DNA of 64,000 bases, taken from Ferruginibacter sp. Its GTDB lineage: Bacteria > Bacteroidota > Bacteroidia > Chitinophagales > Chitinophagaceae. Positions 18,716 to 27,739 of the stretch are shown here, one piece after another (the stretch's first letter is position 1; each line of letters starts with the position of its first letter). The DNA lies in contig JANYGZ010000091.1 of NCBI GenBank assembly GCA_025362235.1, positions 26,612 through 90,611 of the forward strand, written 5' to 3'. Made by a program: the position numbers and the translations under genes. The notes below the pieces were generated by a model that saw only the letters and a list, made by a program, of their open reading frames with translations, was not told the origin of the DNA and did no database searches.

Positions 18716-21349
18716 ATGAAAGAAAAATCAGGCCGCCGGTCTTTTATTAAAAATGTAAGTATCGGCAGTATCGGTACTGCAATATTACCGGTAAGTTTTG
18801 CTGTTGCTGCCAGTTCACCTGGTGAAAATGAGCCAGTCCATAAACAATCTTCACAAAAAAATAAAAGGTTGTATAATACTGCCTACCAGGGCGAAAACCT
18901 TAACCGTGTTGCGTTTCCTGTTGGGGGGCTTGGCGCCGGTATGTTTTGTATGGAAGGTACAGGTGCTATTTCTCATGTGTCAGTTAGAAATAAACCTGAA
19001 ATATTTAATGAGCCCGGCATGTTTGCCGCCATTGCAGTTAAAGGAATAAATAACGGTGTTAAATTATTGGAAGGACCCGTACCCGACTGGAAAAAATTTG
19101 GCCAGCGGGATGCAGGCAATGGCTCTGGCGGCGCTACCACCGGCTTACCACATTTTCATCATGCATCGTTTACTCCAAAATTTCCTTTTGGTTACCTCGA
19201 TATCAGCGATGATGATATACCCCTTGCAGTAAAAGTTACAGGATGGAGCCCTTTTATACCAACTGAAGATGATAATTCTGGCCTGCCCGTTGGTGCGATG
19301 GAATATCATTTTACCAATACGGGCAAATTGTCTATTGAAGCTGTATTTTCTTTTAATGCCAAAAATTTTTTAAAGATAGAGAAGGGTAAAAATTCAATAC
19401 AACCACTGGACAATGGTTTTATTTTATCAGAAGCCGGAACAACCGAAAAGCCATACCCGGCAAACTTTGCAGTGTTTACAGATGATGCTGCAATTGTTGA
19501 TTATTGCTGGTTCAGGGGTGGCTGGTGGGACCCCCTGACAATGGCATGGAATACCGTAAAAAGTGCAAAAGCAAAGGCTGTTGCACCTGTTGATAAAGAT
19601 GCTCCCGGAGCTTCTTTATTTGTGCCGTTTACCTTTGCTGCCGGTAAAGAAAAAACTATAAGGGTAATGATGGCCTGGTACTGTCCCGACTCTGAACAAA
19701 CCCATGGAGAAATGGGTAAAAGAAAAGAAAATTGTGACCCTGCTTCTGGCTGCTGCAATTCGCCCGCAGATATTGGGCTAGATAAATATGATAAAGATTT
19801 TGATGGCAAATTTTATAAACCATGGTACAGCAGCCGGTTTAAAAGCATTGAAGAAGTGGTTGCTTACTGGAAACAACAATATGTACTGTTGAGAAAAAAT
19901 TCATTGTTATTTACCAATGCTTTTTATGCAAGCACATTGCCACCGGAAGTAATTGAAGTAGTGGCCGCCAATCTTACCATATTAAAATCGCCTACCATGA
20001 TGCGTCAGTATGATGGCCGCCTGTGGAATTTTGAGGGCTGTGGCGATGACTGGGGTTGTTGCCATGGCAGCTGCACACATGTGTGGAATTATGCACAGGC
20101 AGTACCGCATTTATTTCCAGCATTAGAAAGAAGTTTGCGCAACACCGAGTTTTGTGAAAACCAGGATGAAAAAGGGCACCAGAATTTCAGGGCGGTGTTG
20201 CCTATAAAACCTGCCAGCCACGATTTTCATTCGGCCGCAGACGGACAGTTAGGCGGCATTATAAAAGTGTATCGTGAATGGCGTGTGAGTGGTGACAGCA
20301 ACTGGTTGAAAAAAATATTTCCGATGGTACAAAAAAGTATGGATTACTGTATTGCTACCTGGGACCCCCGTTATGTGGGCGTAATAGAAGAGCCGCATCA
20401 CAATACATATGATATAGAATTTTGGGGGCCTGATGGAATGCATACGAGTTTTTATATTGGTGCTTTACAGGCCATCATTGCAATGGGTAAATATTTGGGC
20501 AAGGATGTATCTACTTACCAGCAGTTGCATACCCGTGCAAAAAAAATGATAGAAACAGTTTTGTATGACGGAGAATATTTTATTCAGCAAATAAAAGTAG
20601 ATGGGCTTACTGCAAAAAATCCAGCTACGGAAAAATCCTTTGGCGGCGAATATTCCAAAGAAGCAAAAGACCTGCTCGAAAAAGAAGGCCCTAAATACCA
20701 ATATGGAAAAGGCTGCTTATCGGATGGCATATTAGGTGCATGGATTGGCCGTATGTGCGGACTGGAAGATACTATTGATACTACAAAAATCACCAGCCAT
20801 TTAAAAGCGGTGTATAAATATAACCTCAAAGAAAATTTAAGTGAGCATGCCAATCCGCAAAGGCCTTCGTATGCAATGGGCAATGAAGGCGGCCTGTTAT
20901 TGTGTACCTGGCCAAAAGGTGGAAAGCTTTCTTTACCCTTTGTGTACAGCGATGAAGTATGGACGGGTATCGAGCACCAGGTAGCATCGCATTTGATATT
21001 GATGGGCCATGTAAATGAAGGGCTTGAAATTTTGCGTGTTTCGCGGAACCGTTATGACGGACGGATAAGAAACCCGTTTAATGAATATGAATGCGGGCAT
21101 TGGTATGCCCGGGCCTTGTCAAGTTATGGCTACTTGCAGGCACTCACAGGTGTATGGTATGATGCAGTGGATAAGACGCTTTTTATCGATTCAAAAGTGG
21201 GGGACTTCACCAGTTTTATTTCAACAGAAACGGGCTTTGGTACCGTAACACTAAAAGCCGGTAAACCTTCAGTGAATGTGGTGTACGGCAATATTGATAT
21301 TGAAAAAGTGAAACTGCCAGGGAATACCATTTTGTTTAATAAAATTTAA
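18716..21349 (+). CDS. GH116-family glycoside hydrolase (GBA2-like), Tat-type signal
   Basis: RRSFIKNVSIGSIGTA signal; NRVAFPVGGLGAGMFCMEGTGAISHVSVRNKPE; WNFEGCGDDWGCCHGSCTHVWNYAQAVPHLFPALERSLR; SDEVWTGIEHQVASHLI. Confidence 0.9.
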   Translation: MKEKSGRRSFIKNVSIGSIGTAILPVSFAVAASSPGENEPVHKQSSQKNKRLYNTAYQGENLNRVAFPVGGLGAGMFCMEGTGAISHVSVRNKPEIFNEPGMFAAIAVKGINNGVKLLEGPVPDWKKFGQRDAGNGSGGATTGLPHFHHASFTPKFPFGYLDISDDDIPLAVKVTGWSPFIPTEDDNSGLPVGAMEYHFTNTGKLSIEAVFSFNAKNFLKIEKGKNSIQPLDNGFILSEAGTTEKPYPANFAVFTDDAAIVDYCWFRGGWWDPLTMAWNTVKSAKAKAVAPVDKDAPGASLFVPFTFAAGKEKTIRVMMAWYCPDSEQTHGEMGKRKENCDPASGCCNSPADIGLDKYDKDFDGKFYKPWYSSRFKSIEEVVAYWKQQYVLLRKNSLLFTNAFYASTLPPEVIEVVAANLTILKSPTMMRQYDGRLWNFEGCGDDWGCCHGSCTHVWNYAQAVPHLFPALERSLRNTEFCENQDEKGHQNFRAVLPIKPASHDFHSAADGQLGGIIKVYREWRVSGDSNWLKKIFPMVQKSMDYCIATWDPRYVGVIEEPHHNTYDIEFWGPDGMHTSFYIGALQAIIAMGKYLGKDVSTYQQLHTRAKKMIETVLYDGEYFIQQIKVDGLTAKNPATEKSFGGEYSKEAKDLLEKEGPKYQYGKGCLSDGILGAWIGRMCGLEDTIDTTKITSHLKAVYKYNLKENLSEHANPQRPSYAMGNEGGLLLCTWPKGGKLSLPFVYSDEVWTGIEHQVASHLILMGHVNEGLEILRVSRNRYDGRIRNPFNEYECGHWYARALSSYGYLQALTGVWYDAVDKTLFIDSKVGDFTSFISTETGFGTVTLKAGKPSVNVVYGNIDIEKVKLPGNTILFNKI

Positions 21350-21358
21350 AATACACAT

Positions 21359-21685
21359 ATGCATGTTGAAAAAAATACGGTTGTATCGCTGCGGTATATT
21401 TTGAAAAATGCTGCCGGTGAAATTATGGAAGACAATACCAACGCTGCTGTATTGGAGTATTTACATGGAGTGGGTAACCTGCTGCCCTCACTTGAAGCCG
21501 CTGTTGCAGGGCTTGGTATAAAAGATAAAAAAATATTTTCACTAAGTGACGAAGAACTGCAGGGCGAATTTATTTTTGACGTTACCATCGACAATATCCG
21601 TGAGGCTACTAAGGACGAAATTGAAAATGGCCTCCCTGTTAAAAAAAGCGCCGATAATAATTGTGGCCCTAGTTGCTGTTGCTGA
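21359..21685 (+). CDS. SlyD-like FKBP-type peptidyl-prolyl isomerase lacking the insert-in-flap domain
   Basis: VVSLRYILKNAAGEIMEDNTNAAVLEYLHGVGNLLPSLEAAVAGLGIKDKK then directly FDVTIDNIREATKDEIENG; ends CGPSCCC. Confidence 0.8.
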   Translation: MHVEKNTVVSLRYILKNAAGEIMEDNTNAAVLEYLHGVGNLLPSLEAAVAGLGIKDKKIFSLSDEELQGEFIFDVTIDNIREATKDEIENGLPVKKSADNNCGPSCCC

Positions 21686-21835
21686 TTTTTTACATTAAGA
21701 TAAAAAAATTATAGCCAGTTTTTCCGATGATGGATTGAAATACTGGGAACAATCTTTTAATTTCAAAAAAAATAATGTTCGTAGATTCGATAATACAAAC
21801 GTTTGAGGCATTCATCCTAATAACTAACTTCTAAA

Positions 21836-22600
21836 ATGTTAAATATTGAAACAGCCAAATTAAAGACTTTACTCCCATTTGGTGGCGCAATACTAATATT
21901 TTGGGGAGTTTTAAAATTGACTATTTATTATAATGCGTTTAATATACAAATAAATTCATTTTTAGAATTTTCCGAAATAATTACTGCTTTCTTAAATGAC
22001 ATAATCTATATATCATTTTTAATTTTTATAGTATCATTTTTTGATTTTATAACCACCAGCACTACAGATACTAAAGAAAGTAACAATTATTTAGATTCTT
22101 ATATTTTAGAAAATAACTTCAAGCGAAGATTGAAAATGGCATTTAAAAAATTCTCAATTATACTTGTAATAAATATAGTTCTATTAATAATTTACCTAAT
22201 TATGAAATTTGTAAAGAAATCTCATGATGGTTATGCTTTAGAGAGTCTAATTATTTTGGATTTTCAAATTATTATTGGAGTCTTACTTTTTGAATATAAA
22301 AGAAGGCACTTTTTGTTTTATGGCAAAAAATTAAGCCCATCAGTTTCAAATTTAATTCTGTATTTTATAATTATAACTCTTATGTTAATTAATACAACTA
22401 TAGATGAAATTAGAAATGTAAAAAATAATAAAAAGTATCTTAACACAAGCTTTGTAACAACTAAAGCTGAAATCATTTCTGATAGTTTTCATTATTTTAT
22501 TGGAAAAACAAAGAACTATTTATTTTTTTATGATGAAAAATTAAATAAAACAATAATATATCCTATGACTGAAATTAAGCAATTAAACTTTGCAAGATAA
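21836..22600 (+). CDS. Hypothetical membrane protein
   Basis: 254-aa ORF with several hydrophobic segments, no recognised family. Confidence 0.6.
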   Translation: MLNIETAKLKTLLPFGGAILIFWGVLKLTIYYNAFNIQINSFLEFSEIITAFLNDIIYISFLIFIVSFFDFITTSTTDTKESNNYLDSYILENNFKRRLKMAFKKFSIILVINIVLLIIYLIMKFVKKSHDGYALESLIILDFQIIIGVLLFEYKRRHFLFYGKKLSPSVSNLILYFIIITLMLINTTIDEIRNVKNNKKYLNTSFVTTKAEIISDSFHYFIGKTKNYLFFYDEKLNKTIIYPMTEIKQLNFAR

Positions 22601-22767
22601 CAACCCCTCTGACGCAGGAGTGAAGTGTGGCTAAGTGCGTTGGTATTCCTGTGCCAGTTATTTCTAATCTGCAAGCATTCCAAAATTAAAATAACACAGG
22701 AGTAATTGCGAAGTACAGGAAACCAAACATCTTTGCCCACCCTTAATTTGCCTTATTGATTATTTCA

Positions 22768-23082
22768 TCAGTATTTAAACTTTGCCGGGTTTTGTTTCAT
22801 TCCCCAAAAAAGCAATATCACTATCTGCTTTTTTTGTGGCTTGTAGTGATATATAAGTTGCGTATGTTTATCCAGTATGCCAATACGTACATTTTTTCTT
22901 TTAACAGAAGGGCGGCACATTTCAGGATAACGTTTCAATACATATAACATTTCTTCTGTGCGCTGTATAAATTTATCCACTTCTTTTTCTGTCCATTGCT
23001 GCCGCAGCCAGGCTATAATTTTGTGGAAAGATATTTTGGCACTGTCTGTCCAGAGTATTTCCTGTACGGCATCTGCTGTCAT
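22768..23082 (-). CDS. RelE/ParE-superfamily toxin
   Basis: ILWTDSAKISFHKIIAWLRQQWTEKEVDKFIQRTEEMLYVLKRYPEMCRPS...; ATGA overlap with upstream antitoxin. Confidence 0.85.
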   Translation of the reverse strand: MTADAVQEILWTDSAKISFHKIIAWLRQQWTEKEVDKFIQRTEEMLYVLKRYPEMCRPSVKRKNVRIGILDKHTQLIYHYKPQKKQIVILLFWGMKQNPAKFKY

Positions 23083-23309
23083 TTCTTATATTTTTTCATT
23101 ACTTCTTCATGGGATGTCAGCTTGCCTGCTTTCATTTCTGTCAACGATTTATCTATCGCCTTTTGTTGTTCCTCACCAATCTCGTCCCACCAATCCGTTT
23201 GTTCTTCCATAAATGTTTTTACTACAGTCAATACCGTTTTTTTTTGCTTCACATTTAACCGAGGCAGGTATTGTTCTATTTCTTTATCTAATGATTTTGC
23301 GGCACTCAT
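23079..23309 (-). CDS. Antitoxin partner of RelE/ParE toxin
   Basis: 76 aa, C-terminal LTSHEEVMKKYKK, overlaps toxin start by 4 nt. Confidence 0.8.
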   Translation of the reverse strand: MSAAKSLDKEIEQYLPRLNVKQKKTVLTVVKTFMEEQTDWWDEIGEEQQKAIDKSLTEMKAGKLTSHEEVMKKYKK

Positions 23310-23462
23310 AATTATTGTGTTTTTACAAATTTACTTTTTTTATCTATCCAAACGGATGATGTTTTTACAGGCGAGCTTTTCAAAGTATCGGTTTGGTGTA
23401 TGCCATTATGTTCGGTGCTGTAAGTATATTTATGGCCTGCATTTAAACATCATTAAGCTTAT

Positions 23463-25127
23463 TTACCAATCCTTCTCTGGTTTGTTTGGCGATGCCACAT
23501 CTACTTTTCTTAATTTATTCTGCAGGTTTTTTTCCTGTTGTAACAGCGCCTTTAATTTTTCTTCCGCTTCTTTTTGAGTCATTTTAGAAGGCTGTGGTTT
23601 GGGCTCTTGCGGTTTATCTTCCTGCTTTTGCTGTTTATTTTTCTGTTTAGGGTCGTCTTTGGGTTTCTGCTTTTGCTGTTGTTCCTGTTGCTGCTGCAAA
23701 GCTTTTTGCAGGTTAAACCTTGCGTCTTCGTCTGCAGGGTCCAGTCGCAATACTTTTTTATATGCATCGATACATTCAGGTAGTTGCTTTTTATTTTGCA
23801 ATGCAACACCCTTGTTGTACCATGTGCCGGATTGTTCGCTTTTTGATTTGGTATTTTTTATTGCTGCATCATAAGCCTTCAGTGCTTCCGCGGTATCACC
23901 TTTTTTATATAAGGCATTGCCCAGGTTATATTGCGCCTTTTCGTTGGCAGGGTCATTATCTATAACCTGTTTATAATTTTCAGCAGCTACACTATATTCT
24001 TTTTTATTATAGGCATCGTTGCCATTTTTAATAAGTGTATTATTTTTTTGTGCAAATAAAACAGCAGGTAATAAAAATAATAGCAACAATGCTGCCTGTT
24101 TTTTGCTGGTTGCTTTTGCTTTTTTTGTAATTGCTTTTACTTCGGGGATAAAAAATTCAGCCAGTAATAATACCAGCACGACACCCAAAAACCAGGGGAA
24201 AAAATTGCGGTAATTCACCAATGAATTTTCTGATATTGAACGTTGGCCCATGGCCTTTAATTGCGAATCTATCTTGTCTATCTTGTCTGCCACTTCATCT
24301 GTATTAGTGAAAAGCTGGTATATGCCATTGCCATTTGCTGCAATATTTTTTAGTTCTTCTTCATTCAGTTTTGTTATTACGGGTATGCCTGCTGCATCTG
24401 TTTTGGTTTCATTGGTAGCAGGGTCAATAATAGTAGTGCCTTCAGGCGACCCGATACCAATGGTGTTGACCGATACACCTTCGCCTGCCAATACCTGGGT
24501 TGTTTTTACAGCGGCTTCATCATGGTCTTCGCCGTCACTTATCAATATTATTGCCTTATACTTTTTTTCGGGTGTGTTAAAAGCAGCAGCACACATTTTT
24601 AATGCATCGCCAATAACTGTTCCCTGCGTTGGCACCACATCGGTTGTGGCAGATGATAAATACATTTTAGCGGCTGAATGGTCAGTAGTTAAAGGCATTT
24701 GCAAATAGGCCCTTCCTGCAAAAACCACGATGCCAATTCTGTCATCTGGTAATTTATCAATCAGTTTTGCAATCAATTGCTTCGCCCTTTCCAGCCGGTT
24801 TGGTTTTATATCTTCTGCTAGCATACTCTTGCTCACATCTAAAGCAATCATTACATCGATGCCATTTCTGTTTACCATGGTATTGCCCTGTGGTTTGCGT
24901 GGATTGGCCAATGCAATTACACCAATTGCAAATGCCAGTACAATCAAACAAAACTTTATAAAAAACCTGCCGGGGCTATACCCTTTGATTAACTGGTTCA
25001 CCAAAGCCGGGTCTCCAATTTTTTTGATGGTTTTTTTCTTATACCGAATTACAAAAGCATACAATACTATCATCAACGGAATAGCCGTCAATGCCCATAA
25101 ATATTCAATATGTTGAAATTGAAACAT
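23463..25127 (-). CDS. VWA domain protein fused to TPR repeats (BatB-BatC-like)
   Basis: NGIDVMIALDVSKSMLAEDIKPNRLERAKQLI (MIDAS DxSxS), TM segments, then TPR and Gln/Lys-rich tail. Confidence 0.92.
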   Translation of the reverse strand: MFQFQHIEYLWALTAIPLMIVLYAFVIRYKKKTIKKIGDPALVNQLIKGYSPGRFFIKFCLIVLAFAIGVIALANPRKPQGNTMVNRNGIDVMIALDVSKSMLAEDIKPNRLERAKQLIAKLIDKLPDDRIGIVVFAGRAYLQMPLTTDHSAAKMYLSSATTDVVPTQGTVIGDALKMCAAAFNTPEKKYKAIILISDGEDHDEAAVKTTQVLAGEGVSVNTIGIGSPEGTTIIDPATNETKTDAAGIPVITKLNEEELKNIAANGNGIYQLFTNTDEVADKIDKIDSQLKAMGQRSISENSLVNYRNFFPWFLGVVLVLLLAEFFIPEVKAITKKAKATSKKQAALLLLFLLPAVLFAQKNNTLIKNGNDAYNKKEYSVAAENYKQVIDNDPANEKAQYNLGNALYKKGDTAEALKAYDAAIKNTKSKSEQSGTWYNKGVALQNKKQLPECIDAYKKVLRLDPADEDARFNLQKALQQQQEQQQKQKPKDDPKQKNKQQKQEDKPQEPKPQPSKMTQKEAEEKLKALLQQEKNLQNKLRKVDVASPNKPEKDW

Positions 25128-25160
25128 ATACTTCTTTTATCTTTTAACCAGGTGCAGTAG

Positions 25161-25273
25161 GAGTACATTCTAAATTGTCGAAGTAACCAGTGGTTGGTAG
25201 GGCGCAACCACGGCTTAGCCTCGGCAGGTGTCCCCACCGGCCGAAACCAGAAGCGACAATTTGGAATGCACCC
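25161..25273. repeat. Nested inverted-repeat element
   Basis: Outer arms GAGTACATTCTAAATTGTCG / CGACAATTTGGAATGCACCC (17 of 20 complementary) enclosing GTGGTT..AACCAC and TCGGCAGGTG-TCCC-CACCGGCCGA hairpins. Confidence 0.75.
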
Positions 25274-25381
25274 ATCAGCAGGACAGGATACTTATTTTAT
25301 TTACATTCAAAAATATCATCTTTACCGGTGCTTCGCTGTGAAAACAATCACAATTTACTTATCAGCATATTTTATAACAAC

Positions 25382-26206
25382 TCACATCCGTCCATTAAAA
25401 AATCCCAGCTGTTTTAATATTCCTTTGGTGATATTTAACCTTACGGTTTTCATATCAATAGCTGCATTGGCAGATTTTACAACCGTTACAAAAAAATAAG
25501 GATGCCGGTTTTCTTCTATCCAGCCTACCACCCAGCCAATATTATTATTTTTTTCATCAAAACCCCAGCCTGTTTTATAATATAAGCCATACGCATTATT
25601 TTCTTCCTGCTTCATTACATCACGAACAATTTGCTGTGTTCTTTTTTGAAAAGGTAACTGGTCAAAATAAAGGCGCTTAACCAGGCCCAATTGTTCATCA
25701 GCAGAAATCTTCAGGTCATTATTGAGCCAAAAGCTATCAATTATATTGCCGATATTTTTATTGCCATAACCCAGGGAATCTAACCAAAGCTGCATTGTAT
25801 CTTTCCCTATACGCCTGGCTACTTCCTGGTAATATGGTACACAGCTTACTTTAAATGCCTGCTCCATCGTCATGTCTTTATTCCAGTCTTCATTGCTGCG
25901 TTTAATACCGTCCCATTTAATTACCATTTTTTCATCTGTAATTATACCTGTTTCCAAACCAATTAGAGAGTTTGCGATTTTAAAAGTAGAAGCTGGTAAA
26001 AACCTTGTAGTATCAAGCGTAAGATTGTAAACTGTTACTTTACCATCATTGTTACTGAGCATGGTAAAACATCCATCTACTTTATTATCATCAAAATATT
26101 TTTTAAGGCTGTCGTCAACTTTTGCCCTGTTTACCGAGCAGGATGCAAATAACATACAAAATACAAAACAGGCAATTTTTGAAAGAGATAGAAAAACGTT
26201 TTTCAT
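25382..26206 (-). CDS. Class D (OXA-type) beta-lactamase, lipoprotein
   Basis: STFK active site (LPASTFKIANSLIGLE), SCV as S-x-V, KTGWG, WVVGWIEENRHPYFF; lipobox LFASC. Confidence 0.92.
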   Translation of the reverse strand: MKNVFLSLSKIACFVFCMLFASCSVNRAKVDDSLKKYFDDNKVDGCFTMLSNNDGKVTVYNLTLDTTRFLPASTFKIANSLIGLETGIITDEKMVIKWDGIKRSNEDWNKDMTMEQAFKVSCVPYYQEVARRIGKDTMQLWLDSLGYGNKNIGNIIDSFWLNNDLKISADEQLGLVKRLYFDQLPFQKRTQQIVRDVMKQEENNAYGLYYKTGWGFDEKNNNIGWVVGWIEENRHPYFFVTVVKSANAAIDMKTVRLNITKGILKQLGFFNGRM

Positions 26207-26256
26207 TATGGGATAAGTATTTTTTTGCTGCTATTATAGTTTTTTTTTAAACCTTA

Positions 26257-26841
26257 TTATGGTTTTTGGTTTAAATGTTTTGCAGTTGCTTCAAGTGTTT
26301 CATAAAATGCTTCGCCATATTTTCTTGTCAATGCATCTTTTAAAAAAACATACACCGGAACTTTTAATTTTTTACCAAGGGTGCAGGCTGCACTGCAAAG
26401 GTCTTCCCGTGGTTCGTAGTTTACATAATCTGTTTGTTTGTTCCTGCTTTGTTTAATACGAATAGGAAACAGGTGACAGCTGATTGGTTTTTTCCATTGC
26501 ACTTTACCATCATTGTAAGCCTGTTCAATTCCGCATTTTACAATCCCCATTTTATCTGTAATGCCATATACACAAACCTTGCTTTGAATAGTGGGGGTTA
26601 CCCAGCCAAATTCTTTATCATAAACATACTTTCCCTGCCGTTCCAATTCTTTTTTATTTTCTTCATCGAGATAAGGCAGCACAGCGTCATATACTTCATT
26701 TATTTTTTCCAATTCTTCTTTGTTTAGGGGCGCCCCAGCGTCACCATCTACACAACATCCCCCCTTGCATTTATTAAGGTCGCAAACAAATTGTTCATGC
26801 ACAATTTCATCGCTTATTAGGATGTTATCTATCGCTATCAT
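26257..26841 (-). CDS. DUF3109 family protein
   Basis: FVCDLNKCKGGCCVDGDAGAPL, KPISCHLFPIR, Cys-rich metal-binding-like pattern. Confidence 0.85.
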   Translation of the reverse strand: MIAIDNILISDEIVHEQFVCDLNKCKGGCCVDGDAGAPLNKEELEKINEVYDAVLPYLDEENKKELERQGKYVYDKEFGWVTPTIQSKVCVYGITDKMGIVKCGIEQAYNDGKVQWKKPISCHLFPIRIKQSRNKQTDYVNYEPREDLCSAACTLGKKLKVPVYVFLKDALTRKYGEAFYETLEATAKHLNQKP

Positions 26842-27026
26842 ATCAAATGCAAAAGTAAGGCAAAGCCCTTATCATTTTTAAGGCAATATCAAATTATAGC
26901 ATTTCGTTCGACCTCACCCAAACCCTCTCCAAAGGAGAGGGCTATAGAACCCTTTACAGCAAAGAGTTTCTATATTTTTCATTCTATTTAATGAAAAGAA
27001 ATACAAAAAGATGGAGGTGGCTATTT

Positions 27027-27728
27027 TTACTTTCCTGTCCATTTAAAGGTGCTAATGATATGATCCATATCTGATTGCAAAAAATCCTGTACCGGTTTTA
27101 AGGAATCAGCATTGGGGGTTACATCAAAATACAAAGCACCACGAATAAAGTTTCTATTGGTATCACTTAAAAAGAATTGTTTGGCAGTAGCAGCATTGCC
27201 ACCTACTTTAAAAAAAACACCACTAATGCCATTATCTGTATGTATTAAACTATCATTGATACTACTGGATACCACATTATTTTTATTGGTTAGCGTAAAA
27301 GCATCTGCTACCATTTTATCGAATACATTTATGGCAAACGAATCTTTATACTGGCCATTGGCCTGTTTAATTTTGTACAATGCGTTGCCGCCAATCTGCT
27401 TGTAACTTAAAAATATCCTTGCATGAAACTGCGGGAAATCAATATTTCGCCAATAAGAATTTTCGGGGTTATTATCGAAGTAAGTTGTATCCTGTACAAT
27501 ATTTGCATATAACGGATATTCAAAACTATAAGGAAAGCCAGGCTGCTCAAATTTTTGATAGCTCCGTTGCGGAAGTTCAATGTTATAGTAGCCTCTTTTT
27601 TTTGAAACATAGGGCGAATTGCAGGCCGCAATAAATAGGCAACAGGCAATCAGTATAAAGCAATAAGAAGCCAGCTTATTGCACAGTAACCATTTCTTTT
27701 GCATATTCACCTCTTTGAAAATTTTCAT
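27027..27728 (-). CDS. gldD: Gliding motility lipoprotein GldD
   Basis: Lipobox LFIAAC; YVSKKRGYYNIELPQRSYQKFEQPGFPYSFEYP; neighbour of gldE-ssb-mutY; real start probably 27704. Confidence 0.9.
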   Translation of the reverse strand: MKIFKEVNMQKKWLLCNKLASYCFILIACCLFIAACNSPYVSKKRGYYNIELPQRSYQKFEQPGFPYSFEYPLYANIVQDTTYFDNNPENSYWRNIDFPQFHARIFLSYKQIGGNALYKIKQANGQYKDSFAINVFDKMVADAFTLTNKNNVVSSSINDSLIHTDNGISGVFFKVGGNAATAKQFFLSDTNRNFIRGALYFDVTPNADSLKPVQDFLQSDMDHIISTFKWTGK

Positions 27729-27739
27729 TTGTGTAAACG

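Noticed and set aside
22528-22740. 70-aa minus-strand ORF over the 22.6-22.74 kb noncoding segment
   Set aside because: Overlaps the end of the membrane-protein gene; the segment contains an imperfect inverted repeat (CCTGTG..TTATTT / AAATAACACAGG) and looks like intergenic repeat DNA, not coding
22996-23577. 193-aa plus-strand ORF
   Set aside because: Antisense to the toxin-antitoxin genes and the end of the VWA-TPR gene; low-complexity Phe/Ser/Cys-rich composition typical of reverse-complement ORFs
24250-24708. 152-aa plus-strand ORF
   Set aside because: Antisense to the VWA-TPR gene, shadow ORF
25190-25499. Two plus-strand ORFs across the nested inverted-repeat element
   Set aside because: Protein sequence comes from the hairpin element and the antisense end of the beta-lactamase; better explained as noncoding structure
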